Assembly: GCA_964371655.1 (NCBI GenBank)
Contig: CAYJOD010000016.1
Coordinates: forward strand, 33,957 to 97,956
From: CAZGSN01 sp964371655
GTDB lineage: Bacteria > Desulfobacterota > Binatia > HRBIN30
Reading direction: 5' to 3'
Length of the DNA: 64,000 nucleotides
The notes under the pieces are model-generated. The model was not told where the DNA came from. It made no database searches and saw only the letters and a program-made list of their open reading frames with translations. A program made the position numbers and the translations under genes. This document shows positions 16,937 to 25,676 of the stretch, one piece after another (positions within the stretch are counted from its first letter, which is position 1; every line of letters begins with the position of its first letter).

Positions 16937-18787
16937 ATGCAAGTTCAACGTGTCGTAACTAACGAGACCTGCAATCAGAACTGCTGGTTCTGCGATGCTC
17001 GACGACCGGCAGAGGACGCCGATTTCGTCGCGCCGCGAGCGGTCCAGCAACGGATCGAGCAGGCGCGCGCACGACAACCACGCGAGATCGTGCTCACCGG
17101 CGGCGAGCCGACCCTGCGCAGCGATCTGGCGAATCTAATCCGGCGGGCGGCCGTGGGCGGCATGCGCGTCGTGCTCGAGACCAATGGCGCTCTCATCGAC
17201 GAGGGGCGGGCGCGGGCGTTGGCCGCGGCGGGTCTCGACACGGCGCGGGTTCAACTCGTCGCCTGGGGCGAGCAGGCGGCAGACGGGATTACGCGCGATC
17301 CGGGCGGCTTCGCGTCGGCGCTGAACGGTATTCGTGCCCTCGCCGCCGCCGGCGTCCGCGTCGAGGTGACCGTTCCGATCGTCCGCCGCAACCTCGATCT
17401 GGTCGCGGCGCTTCCGCGAGAGATCGCCGCGGCCAAGCTGCCAGTGACGGCGCTCGTCGTGATCGCGCCGACGACGGCTCCGGATCCTACGGAGTGTGCG
17501 TCACTCGCCGACATTGCACGCACCGTTGCCACCCTCTCCGAAGAGGCACGCCGGGTTGGTCTCGGATTGCGACTCGACCCGGCGACGTTCGTTCCCCCCT
17601 GCATCTTTGAGAAGCCGGAAAGGGTCGCGCATCTGTTTGCCCTGAACCGCGGCACCGCTTTGCGCTCCGACTTCGAGCACGTGGCGCCGTGCCAGGTCTG
17701 TCTCGTCAACGAGCGCTGTCCCGGACTGCCGCGGGTGGCGCTCGCGTCGGGCCTTGCGGCGAACATGGAATCCCAACTCCACCCGATCGTCAGTGATCGA
17801 ATGCGGCGCCGTCTCACCGCCGTATCGTCGATCGAGGATCAGGTGGCCCGGGAGCTGGTCGTTCGCGATGAGGGCCGCGGTGTGGATGGACCGATTCCCG
17901 AGTACACCGTACGGATCAACTTCCACTGCAACCAGGCATGTGAGTTCTGCTTCGTCTCGACGCACCTGCCATCTCCCGCCGAGACGGCGGTAACCAGCGC
18001 CATCGAGAGCGCCGGCCGGGAACGGGCGGCCTTGGTGATCTCCGGCGGCGAGCCTACGTTGAACCCTCGTCTCGTCGATTACGTGCAGCTGGCAAGACGC
18101 CTCGGCGTACGCACGATCGAGCTGCAAACCAACGCCACCCGCCTTGGCGACCGGGAATTGACCCACCGGCTGGCTGCGGCCGGCATCGACCGCGCGATGG
18201 TTTCGCTGCACGGCTCCACGGCGGCGATCTCCGACGCCATCACCGGCGTGCCGGGCACCTTTGCCGCAACCCTACAAGGGATCGACGAGCTGGTTCTCAC
18301 GGCGATCCATGTGCGTCTGAATTTCGTCTTCTGCCAGGCCAACCGCGAGGACTTTCCGCGCTTCGTCGACCTGGTTGCGGAGCGCTGGCCCACCCTGCTC
18401 GGCAGCCCTTGGCCCGACGTCGGTATCGTGTTCTCGTTCGTGGCCTCGCACACCGACGTGGTTCCCCGAACGGCGGCGCTTATCCCCAGCTTCTCGGCGG
18501 TGATGCCGTCGCTGCGGATGGGGCTGTCGCGGGCGCGTGCCCTCGGGCTTCGGGTCACCGGCTTCGACTCGATGTGTGGGCTACCCCTATGCCTCGTGCC
18601 CGAGGACGAGCGCGATCTGTTCTCGACCATCGAGCTCTCGCCGACGACCGGAGCGGGCGAGTTCATCAAGGCGGCCACGTGTACCGATTGTACGGAAGCA
18701 TCCCGGTGCTTCGGCGTGCGCCGTGGCTACGCCGAGCTTTACGGCACCACGGAGCTGCGTGCCATCCGTGCAACGAGAGCTCGATGA
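16937..18787 (+). CDS. Tandem (two-domain) radical SAM protein
   Basis: 616 residues containing two complete rSAM halves. Half 1: C12-x3-C16-x2-C19 (NETCNQNCWFC), LTGGEPTL at 53-60, and an auxiliary-like tail C252-x2-C255-x5-C261 (PCQVCLVNERC). Half 2: C331-x3-C335-x2-C338 (NFHCNQACEFC), ISGGEPTLNP, and a tail CTDCTEASRC followed by YAELYGTTEL. Each half thus has its own SAM cluster and its own CxxC-x5-C set, so up to four Fe-S clusters are expected. Half 2 is close in layout to the single-domain protein at 12396-13664. The chain looks like a gene duplication and fusion. It starts at an ATG only 11 residues before the first cysteine. It converges on the Rieske gene with an 18-bp gap. Confidence 0.88.
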   Translation: MQVQRVVTNETCNQNCWFCDARRPAEDADFVAPRAVQQRIEQARARQPREIVLTGGEPTLRSDLANLIRRAAVGGMRVVLETNGALIDEGRARALAAAGLDTARVQLVAWGEQAADGITRDPGGFASALNGIRALAAAGVRVEVTVPIVRRNLDLVAALPREIAAAKLPVTALVVIAPTTAPDPTECASLADIARTVATLSEEARRVGLGLRLDPATFVPPCIFEKPERVAHLFALNRGTALRSDFEHVAPCQVCLVNERCPGLPRVALASGLAANMESQLHPIVSDRMRRRLTAVSSIEDQVARELVVRDEGRGVDGPIPEYTVRINFHCNQACEFCFVSTHLPSPAETAVTSAIESAGRERAALVISGGEPTLNPRLVDYVQLARRLGVRTIELQTNATRLGDRELTHRLAAAGIDRAMVSLHGSTAAISDAITGVPGTFAATLQGIDELVLTAIHVRLNFVFCQANREDFPRFVDLVAERWPTLLGSPWPDVGIVFSFVASHTDVVPRTAALIPSFSAVMPSLRMGLSRARALGLRVTGFDSMCGLPLCLVPEDERDLFSTIELSPTTGAGEFIKAATCTDCTEASRCFGVRRGYAELYGTTELRAIRATRAR

Positions 18788-18805
18788 ACTAGAGGCCCGC
18801 GTGGA

Positions 18806-19780
18806 TTAGAGGGGCACCGGCTGCAGCCGCGCGCTGCTCCACTCCGTTGGCATCGGCGCATCCGGCTCGCCCAACGGCTCGATGCGCAGCGTGGATTCCG
18901 CCAAAACGAAGCGGTGCAAAGGACCGACGACCGTGGTCGGCGCTTGCGCGTAACGGAGTGTGACGATCGGTGGAAACGCGCGTCCGTGCCACGGACACTG
19001 GACGGTCGCCTGCGTTGGCGCACGGGGCGTATCGAGGCAGGCGCCCTCATGGGGGCACAGCCGAGGATAGACCTCGATCTGCTCCTCCCGCAGCACCAAC
19101 TGCAGACCGAAATGATCGCTGTTTCCGACGTGAACCACCTGCCCCTTGCGGTCGGCCAGGTCGATGGTGGTGGTCCCGTGCGCGCGAACGCCCTTGGGCA
19201 ACACGACGTTGTTGTCCGAGATCTTCAACGTGCTCGCGATCCCGTAAATCGCTGGCGGCTTGGCGAAGTCGAAGCCCTGCTGTCGCAGCTCTCCGCGCCG
19301 CACCCGCATGCGGTGATCGTCGCGCCAGAATTCATTCCAGTTGCGTTTGAGCGCCCAACGGAACACCGGAAACGCGACCGCCAGCAGCAGTCGCGACGCG
19401 GATCCCAGCTGATAGGTAGTGGTGGTGCGGGTTTGGATGTCACCGATGGCCTCGTAGACAACCTCGATCAGGATGATCAGGGAGAGCGTCGTGGTCTGCA
19501 GTGTCATGCGGTCCGGCCCCGAGACCCAGACGCTCACCGATTGGGGAATCTGGAACCCGAAGATACGCTGGAGGTCGACACAGGAATATCCGTCGGCATC
19601 GGCGAAGGTGTAGCAGCGCGTCATGTGCGGGTGGACGAAATGTGGGTGGACAATATCCTTGTAGTTCCACTCGACATCATCGACCCGACACGGGTCCTCG
19701 ACCGCAGACTGGAATGTGCGAAAGTGATAGCCGTGCTTCTGGAGCGTGCTCACCAGCTCCGCCTGTGTAGGCCTACGCAT
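18806..19780 (-). CDS. SRPBCC-like domain plus C-terminal Rieske [2Fe-2S] protein
   Basis: 324 residues from the ATG at 19780, chosen over a start at 19834 because the sequence from MRRPTQAELV looks native and an AGAGAG lies just upstream. The C-terminal part has the Rieske motif C242-P-H244 and C262-x2-H265 (CPHEGA and CPWHGR). The N-terminal about 190 residues look like a START/SRPBCC fold (long basic helix near RWALKRNWNEFW, DDHRMRVRRGEL). Ring-hydroxylating oxygenases have Rieske first and the catalytic SRPBCC domain second; here the order is reversed and I see no 2-His-1-carboxylate iron site. It may be an oxygenase-related electron carrier for the neighbouring rSAM genes. It ends 18 bp from the converging tandem rSAM gene. 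Confidence 0.75.
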   Translation of the reverse strand: MRRPTQAELVSTLQKHGYHFRTFQSAVEDPCRVDDVEWNYKDIVHPHFVHPHMTRCYTFADADGYSCVDLQRIFGFQIPQSVSVWVSGPDRMTLQTTTLSLIILIEVVYEAIGDIQTRTTTTYQLGSASRLLLAVAFPVFRWALKRNWNEFWRDDHRMRVRRGELRQQGFDFAKPPAIYGIASTLKISDNNVVLPKGVRAHGTTTIDLADRKGQVVHVGNSDHFGLQLVLREEQIEVYPRLCPHEGACLDTPRAPTQATVQCPWHGRAFPPIVTLRYAQAPTTVVGPLHRFVLAESTLRIEPLGEPDAPMPTEWSSARLQPVPL

Positions 19781-19934
19781 AATCTCTCTTGAGCTTTCAG
19801 GTACCACGGCGGCGACAAGAATTCCAAGCACCATCGCGCCCCGATAACCGGGCGTGTTCGACTAATTTGTGGGGGATGTGCGGGGCCCGATCATCACGGG
19901 ACCGCACCGGATTGATCAGCAGAAAGACCGTCGT

Positions 19935-20876
19935 TCATTCCACGCGCACCCGATGCCTGACCACGTATTGCGGAGATTGGCTTGCCGTCATGTGCGAGCG
20001 CCCGACATACTCGCCGATGATCCCCACTGAGAGAAGCTGCACGCCCCCCATCAGAAGAATCGCAAAGACAGTCGAGGCCCATCCTTCCACATTGAAGCCC
20101 TTATCCACGAGCTTGTAATAGATGAGAAAGAGCCCGAATAAGCCCGCGCAAAAAGATAGGAAGAAACCCAGAACCACCGCTACGCGGAGGGGAAACAGCG
20201 AGTGTGAGGTCCAAAAGTTGGCCATGATCCGAGCGGATCGAACGATCCCGTGATTTCCGCGACCACTCTTCCGTGCATGGTGAACGATCGGGATCTGACG
20301 TATTGCTGCCGTACGCTGAAAGACCAGGCCGTCGATGTATGGGTATGGCCCCGTATACTTCTTGATCTCCCGCACCAGCTCCTGCGACAGGATCTTGAAG
20401 GGGGAGAGATAGATTTCCTTGGGCTTGCTCAAGATATACTCGGCGAGCTTTCCGTTGAGCCAACTCCCCAAATTCTTGATCCAGCTTTGTTGCTTTTGAA
20501 ACGCCGCGAAATTGGCGTACACAACGTCGGCGCCTTGCTCGATCTCGGCCACAAGGGCTGGAATGTCCTCGGGCGCATGCTGGAGATCATCGTCCATGGT
20601 CACGACGTACTTTCCGGTACAATGATTGAGTCCAGCCATGAGGGCGTTGTCGTAGCCGAACGTTTTTCGAAGGGAGAGCGCTTTCACGGTCGGGTAGCGA
20701 GCCGCCAGCTCGACGATTGTTTCCCAGCTCCCGTCCGGAGAATCGTCATTGATCAGAACGATCTCATGAGGCCAAGACTCAAGTGCTCTTTCGAGTCGCT
20801 CCACCAACAGGGTCAGCGTGTCTTCACTTCGATAGACGGGCACGACGACCGATACATATGGGTTCACGCTCGGCAC
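19935..20876 (-). CDS. Family 2 glycosyltransferase, polyprenyl-phosphate type
   Basis: 313 residues. The N-terminus VSVVVPVYRSEDTL and the motif VVTMDDDLQHAPED are the nucleotide-sugar and metal site of GT2 enzymes. Two hydrophobic helices near 235-305 (RVAVVLGFFLSFCAGLF and a second) anchor it in the membrane, as in GtrB/ArnC/DPM1-like transferases that load sugars onto undecaprenyl phosphate. The conserved end YVGRSHMTASQSPQYVV is usual for this family. The ATG at 20876 overlaps the end of the B12-rSAM gene by 13 nt, so the two are coupled with the aminotransferase upstream. A lipid-linked sugar made here could feed a GT-C membrane protein nearby. Confidence 0.92.
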   Translation of the reverse strand: MPSVNPYVSVVVPVYRSEDTLTLLVERLERALESWPHEIVLINDDSPDGSWETIVELAARYPTVKALSLRKTFGYDNALMAGLNHCTGKYVVTMDDDLQHAPEDIPALVAEIEQGADVVYANFAAFQKQQSWIKNLGSWLNGKLAEYILSKPKEIYLSPFKILSQELVREIKKYTGPYPYIDGLVFQRTAAIRQIPIVHHARKSGRGNHGIVRSARIMANFWTSHSLFPLRVAVVLGFFLSFCAGLFGLFLIYYKLVDKGFNVEGWASTVFAILLMGGVQLLSVGIIGEYVGRSHMTASQSPQYVVRHRVRVE

Positions 20877-22138
20877 TCGCTCCCCACTTTGGTCGACAGG
20901 AGGCGATTATGCCAAGCGAGCACGTCGCGAAAGCGATCCATCAGGCGTGTTTGCCAACCCTTCAGCTCGTGATTGCTGAAATGGATGGTACTCCAGTAGG
21001 GATTGGCGTACTCGTCGGCAAACGTCCAATCCCAGCTCTTCATTCGCGCCGGATCGTACAGACTGGTTCCCGGGTACGGGCAAAGCACGGTAATCCCGAA
21101 CACGTCGGGCTCGATCCGTTCGACAAGCTGCTCGGTCATCCGGATATCTTCCTCAGTCTCGTTCGGCATGCCCAGGAGGAAATAGCCGCGACGCTCGATC
21201 CCGTACCGCCGTGCCCACTCGAAGACCTGCACGATCCGGTCGACACTTAGCCCTTTGCGGATGTCGCGCAGGATCTTGGGGCTCCCGCTCTCGCAACCGA
21301 CATTGATTTGGTGGCAGCCCGCGGCCTGCATCGCCTGGAACATTTCTTCACTCGCGAAGCTAGCGTGGATATTCGCCTCCCAGGGAAGGGAGAAGCCGCG
21401 ACGAAGTTTCTCGTGACAGAACTCCAGCACCTTCCGTGGCGAAGTATTCCACGTGGCATCGGCGAACTTGAAGTAGGTGAGCCCGTAGCGGCCGGCGACC
21501 CATTCAATCTCATCCAGAAGGTGGCCCGGATCCCTCTCCCGAACGGGGTTTGTGCTCCGGTTGAGCGCGCCGGTCACGATCCGTTCCGCGCAAAACGTAC
21601 ACTGCAAGGGGCAGACACGGTTGCTGAGGAAGCTCGTGATGCGTTGTCCCATCTGCCTTTCGCACAGGTCGATCGTGCGCTCGTTATGGATGACCTCGCG
21701 ATCGGGAAAGATCTCATCGAGCTCGGTAAATTTTTCACCGTAAATGATCGGTTCGTGACTCCCTCTCAGCACTTCGACAAAGGCGTGCTCTCCTTCGCCG
21801 ACGACCACCTGGTCGACTGCCGGATCTTCCAAGCAATCATGGGGAACAGCCGAGGGGTGAAAACCTCCGAAGACCGTTCGAAGACCTGGATTCAATGCCT
21901 TGAGGCGCCGAGCGATCCCGAGCCCCGATTTGAAAGTAGGTGAAGTGCAACTGAAGCCCACGACGTCGGCATCCGCCGCGGCGGCGATGATCGTTTCCTC
22001 GGAATCGAAGTACCCCTGCAGAGCCTGGATCTCTAGATTGGGGATGCCCGAGAACTTCCTCGCATAGGCCGCAAGGTAGGCGCTGCCCAGCGCCTCCCAC
22101 ACGTTGAAATAGTACGGCTGAACAAGCACGGCCTTCAT
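20864..22138 (-). CDS. B12-binding domain radical SAM protein
   Basis: 424 residues. The B12-binding domain (MKAVLVQPYYFNVWEALGS, then VVGFSCTSPT, VFGGFHPSAVP and VVVGEGEHAF) covers residues 1-130. The rSAM motif is C176-x3-C180-x2-C183 (NRVCPLQCTFC). Relatives occur in polysaccharide and natural product loci with mostly unknown substrates. It overlaps the aminotransferase stop by 4 nt (ATGA) at its start and the GT2 by 13 nt at its end, so three sequential genes are translationally coupled: aminotransferase, B12-rSAM, GT2. This suggests modification of an amino sugar or of its lipid-linked form. Confidence 0.9.
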   Translation of the reverse strand: MKAVLVQPYYFNVWEALGSAYLAAYARKFSGIPNLEIQALQGYFDSEETIIAAAADADVVGFSCTSPTFKSGLGIARRLKALNPGLRTVFGGFHPSAVPHDCLEDPAVDQVVVGEGEHAFVEVLRGSHEPIIYGEKFTELDEIFPDREVIHNERTIDLCERQMGQRITSFLSNRVCPLQCTFCAERIVTGALNRSTNPVRERDPGHLLDEIEWVAGRYGLTYFKFADATWNTSPRKVLEFCHEKLRRGFSLPWEANIHASFASEEMFQAMQAAGCHQINVGCESGSPKILRDIRKGLSVDRIVQVFEWARRYGIERRGYFLLGMPNETEEDIRMTEQLVERIEPDVFGITVLCPYPGTSLYDPARMKSWDWTFADEYANPYWSTIHFSNHELKGWQTRLMDRFRDVLAWHNRLLSTKVGSECRA

Positions 22139-23400
22139 CTGTGCAAGATCAGCCTTTCATGGGGATCGGAGGGGGGCGTCGTTCGCAGACTCTCCCAGCT
22201 CGAGGGAACTCGGCCCACGAGAGCAGTCTTGATTTCCTGTGCATGGAGAAGACATCGCTCCACGCCCTGAATGACCCGCGCGGTGTCTGCACCCGTCTGC
22301 TCGTGCGAAACTGGGAGGCAAATCAGGTGAAGTGCCGCCCAATCGGAATGGGGAAGATCGTATCTCCCTGGGAAACGCTCTTGATAATACTTGGTCCGGT
22401 GAATTGGCGGGTAGAAGTAGCAACGACTGACAATGCCCTCGGCTGTGAGCGCGTAATTCAGCTCCAGACTCGAAAGACCGAAGCGCTCGGCATCGACGAC
22501 CATGTAGAAGTAGCTGTAGTTCGCGTGAGTGCTGGGATCTCCTACGGGCGTCGTGCATGCCAGGCCCGGAAATCGGCTTAAGGCCTTGGTGTAGGTCTCG
22601 AAGATGTCTCGACGTCCGCTAACGATCTTATCGAAATCGTCGAGCAAGAGGCAACCAACGACGGCGGAGAACTCATCCATCTTTCCGTTAATTCCGAGAT
22701 CAACGCAGTTTAGGTATCCCTCAAAGCCATGGTTACGAATGCGGCAAAGTCTTTCATACAGGGACGAGTCCTGGGTCACTACCGCACCACCTTCACCCGA
22801 ATGGATGAGCTTGGTGGCGTGAAAAGAGAGGACCTCCGCCCGGCCCAGGCTCCCGACCTTCCGGCCCCGGTAGCTGGAACCGAAAGCATGCGCGGCATCG
22901 TAGAGGAGCGGAATTCCATGTTGGTCCGCGATTTCGGAAAGCCGATCGTGGTTGCAGGGATTACCGAAGAGGTGCACGCCCAGAATTGCCGAAGTCGCTG
23001 GCGTGATGAATCGTTCCACCTCTTTGGGGTCGAGATTGAACGTCTCCAGCTCGATATCGACAAACTGCGGATCAATCCCCTGCCACATCAGAGAGTGGGC
23101 AGTTGCGGCAAACGTGAAGGAGGGAAGAATCACCTCCCCTTTGAGATCCAAGGCCCGCGCTAAGGCCATCAAAGCAATCGTGGCATTGCAAAACACCGCG
23201 CAATGTTTCACGCCGAGGGCCGCCGCGATGCGTGTCTCAAACTCGCGGGCGTACTTTCCCTGGTTAGAGAGCATTCTCGACGCATAGAGATCGTCGATTG
23301 AGCGATCGAACTTTTCCCGATCGGGAAGCGGCGGGCGAACCAAATGTAGCGGCGACGAGAACAGCGGTGTGCCCCCAAGAATCGCGGGTACCTCATTCAT
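22135..23400 (-). CDS. DegT/DnrJ/EryC1/StrS family sugar aminotransferase
   Basis: 421 residues from the ATG at 23400, where the sequence MNEVPAILGGTPLF begins as in the family; the frame is open further upstream without homology. The PLP-binding lysine is K197 in LSFHATKLIHSGEGGA, and the cofactor aspartate is in LLYDAAHAFGS. These enzymes transfer an amino group from glutamate to a keto sugar nucleotide. The family length is about 370-400, so about 30 extra C-terminal residues are present. It is the first gene of a coupled set with a B12-rSAM and a GT2. It differs from the DegT protein at 38074, which lacks the lysine. Confidence 0.9.
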   Translation of the reverse strand: MNEVPAILGGTPLFSSPLHLVRPPLPDREKFDRSIDDLYASRMLSNQGKYAREFETRIAAALGVKHCAVFCNATIALMALARALDLKGEVILPSFTFAATAHSLMWQGIDPQFVDIELETFNLDPKEVERFITPATSAILGVHLFGNPCNHDRLSEIADQHGIPLLYDAAHAFGSSYRGRKVGSLGRAEVLSFHATKLIHSGEGGAVVTQDSSLYERLCRIRNHGFEGYLNCVDLGINGKMDEFSAVVGCLLLDDFDKIVSGRRDIFETYTKALSRFPGLACTTPVGDPSTHANYSYFYMVVDAERFGLSSLELNYALTAEGIVSRCYFYPPIHRTKYYQERFPGRYDLPHSDWAALHLICLPVSHEQTGADTARVIQGVERCLLHAQEIKTALVGRVPSSWESLRTTPPSDPHERLILHR

Positions 23401-23856
23401 GGCGCGCGAAATCACACACCTGCCCGTAGATGGGGAGCGGCATCCTGCCGCTCTTCGAGGTTCTTGGAAACCGCGGTGCCGTTGAGACGAAGGACGCTCA
23501 TGGGAGAAAACGTCGCGAGTATAACGTCCTTGCGTCCGAAAGAAAGGGATCGCCTGGGTGTGCGCCGTTGCCCGGACGCGCGTGAATCTGGCGAAGAGCG
23601 AGTGACACAGCGGCAAGTGCACGCTTCGGCGTCCGATCCTCTTGCAATCGTGGGCAGTCGATGCGTATAGGCGCGAGGCAATGAACGAGCCGTTCCGGTT
23701 CCGGGCGCACCAACGCTTCTGCCCCGTTCTGTTCGTCCCGCTCAAAAAGGGCCGCCACATAATGAGGCTTATGACCCGGTCGACCCTCCTCGGTGAGCGC
23801 AGTATCAGATGGTCCTAAGCAAGTTCATCGACCGCTCGAGCGTCATGCTGTAGGGA
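23401..23856. other. 456-bp intergenic region between divergent genes
   Basis: This gap separates the aminotransferase (minus) from the membrane protein (plus) and must hold promoters for both directions, but I cannot point to convincing -35/-10 boxes. A small perfect hairpin, GAGCGGCA-TCC-TGCCGCTC, lies at 23435-23453, just upstream of the aminotransferase start. No gene is supported here. Confidence 0.4.
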
Positions 23857-25515
23857 ATGGAGCCCGTGCTCGCCGCTCTCCACCTAGTCGCCCTGGCACT
23901 ATTCATCGGCGTCGCCCTGGCGTGGGGCCGGCACCGTGAAAGACGGCGACTCGTGGCCTCCGGGTTCATCGCGGTGATGGCGGTCACGCTCATTTACCTC
24001 GTGATGGTTCGACCCACCAGCATTCCAATTGATTGGATTACCACCCTCCATCATGGGTTGGAGCGCCAGAGCATTTTTCATTTGTACGCGCGCGGCGCTC
24101 ACGTGGACGTGAACTTCGACTCGGTGTTGTCGGCCGTGGCCGCCGGTCCCGTTCCCAACCTGCGCGACGTTGTGTGGATGAATCTCTTGCTCGCCCTGGT
24201 CAATGCGGCGATCTTTTTTCACATCGCGTTGTATGTGACGGGACCCATCTGGGCGTTCCCTTGGACCCTGGTCTTTGCTCTGAATCCGGCGATGTTTCTG
24301 GCCTCCTTTTCGGAGCTGCCAACGCATCTTCTGGCCGTGTACTTTCTGGCCGCCGTGATCGCCTGGGCAACCTTGAACGACCCCCTGCGCCAGCCGCGTG
24401 TGATCCGCGCAGCGGCGTTTGCCCTGTGTGTCGTGCTCACCCTATTTGCGTTCCTCACCCGATTCGAGGTGGCCCTCATTGGAATCATCGCCCTGACGCT
24501 GCACGCTGGCTACGCTGTGATTGGAGCGGGGGCGTGGACGGCCGCAGAACAACGCCTGCGCCACGCCTGCGAGTGGGCGCTCGTCTTTTTCGAACAGCAC
24601 CGCGCCGCCCTCGCCGTGCTGTTCGTCGCGGGTTGCGTGGTCTCGAATACTGGGGTGCCGAAGCTAGTGGGTCGGGGCACGGTCGCCGGCCTCAATCCGT
24701 TCAACCCGTCCATCTTCTCGCTTCTCGCCTATCTCCCCTTGCTGGCGTTGCCGATTGGCGTGAGCGTCGCGATTGTTTTTGGCTCCATTCCCGCCATCGT
24801 CCACTTCCGGCGCTTCGGCGGGCTCGCGTTGTCGCTGTTCATACTCGTACGCGTTTACTTTGCCACGTGGTACGAATATTTCGAGATGGGGCGATATTTG
24901 AGCTACATCCTGCCAGCCATCTTTCTTCTCGGACTCTTCGGTAAAGCGCAGCTCGATGAGATCGCACGGCGCCGCTGGAGCCCGAACTGGGGCCGGGCGG
25001 CTCGCATCGGCTACCTCGCGACCTGGTTCACGCTGCCACTGCCCGGCGTTCTCGAGTATTATCTTCGGCCCGACTTCGACATCGGCGGCGGCTTCTCGCA
25101 GCTGCTGCTCGATCGCAACAACCAGCGCGAAGTACGACATCTCTTGACTCTGACCGAGAACAACCCGCAGTGCGCTTTCGTCGGCCGCGTGGTGCAGGAG
25201 CGGCAGGGAGACCTCAAGGTTGGGACGCAGTACGCCTACGTCGTCTTCGGAGCGCCAGTGGCCTCGCCCATCGTGGTGCCGGAGGACGAGGGGACCCTCG
25301 ACGACGTCATCACGCGGTATGCCTCTCGTGCCTCCTGCGTTCGCCTGTACTACGGCGGTGACTGCAACCTGACGTTCACCGATCGCTGTGAGCAGTTCAT
25401 TGTCGGGCGACGTTTCATCGACGAGGAGCGCTTCTGGTCGCGTCCCTACAACAATCCGTTCGAATCCGGGTATGGCGCGCCGGAAATCGTCCTGGCGACC
25501 TATGCGTGGCCGTAG
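23857..25515 (+). CDS. Polytopic membrane protein, GT-C-like
   Basis: 552 residues. About eleven hydrophobic helices span residues 5-400; the first is ALHLVALALFIGVALAW. A luminal or periplasmic loop at 55-100 carries acidic residues (IDWITTLHH, HVDVNFD), which is where GT-C enzymes place their catalytic acid, but this is only suggestive. The last about 140 residues are soluble and contain several cysteines (CAFVGR, CVRLYYGGDC, CEQF). It starts the plus-strand run with two 675-residue paralogues, a GT2 and a SPASM-rSAM. The likely role is transfer of a lipid-linked sugar, or glycan polymerisation, at the membrane. Confidence 0.8.
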   Translation: MEPVLAALHLVALALFIGVALAWGRHRERRRLVASGFIAVMAVTLIYLVMVRPTSIPIDWITTLHHGLERQSIFHLYARGAHVDVNFDSVLSAVAAGPVPNLRDVVWMNLLLALVNAAIFFHIALYVTGPIWAFPWTLVFALNPAMFLASFSELPTHLLAVYFLAAVIAWATLNDPLRQPRVIRAAAFALCVVLTLFAFLTRFEVALIGIIALTLHAGYAVIGAGAWTAAEQRLRHACEWALVFFEQHRAALAVLFVAGCVVSNTGVPKLVGRGTVAGLNPFNPSIFSLLAYLPLLALPIGVSVAIVFGSIPAIVHFRRFGGLALSLFILVRVYFATWYEYFEMGRYLSYILPAIFLLGLFGKAQLDEIARRRWSPNWGRAARIGYLATWFTLPLPGVLEYYLRPDFDIGGGFSQLLLDRNNQREVRHLLTLTENNPQCAFVGRVVQERQGDLKVGTQYAYVVFGAPVASPIVVPEDEGTLDDVITRYASRASCVRLYYGGDCNLTFTDRCEQFIVGRRFIDEERFWSRPYNNPFESGYGAPEIVLATYAWP

Positions 25516-25676
25516 AGGCTGCCCCGCGACGGGCGTGGCTCGCGCCCGCGCTCGCGCGTTTTTTCGGTCACGCCCTGGGGTTCGTCCCGATACCGCCGGG
25601 GCAGGAGGAGCGGGGAGAGCGGTACCATCACCTCCGAACGTTGAACTGGCCACCAGCATCGCCTAGTGGGGAATTG

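Noticed and set aside
22135..23760. Aminotransferase start at 23760
   Set aside because: The first 120 codons have no homology and are Arg/Ser-rich; the family N-terminus MNEVPAILGGTP begins at 23400.
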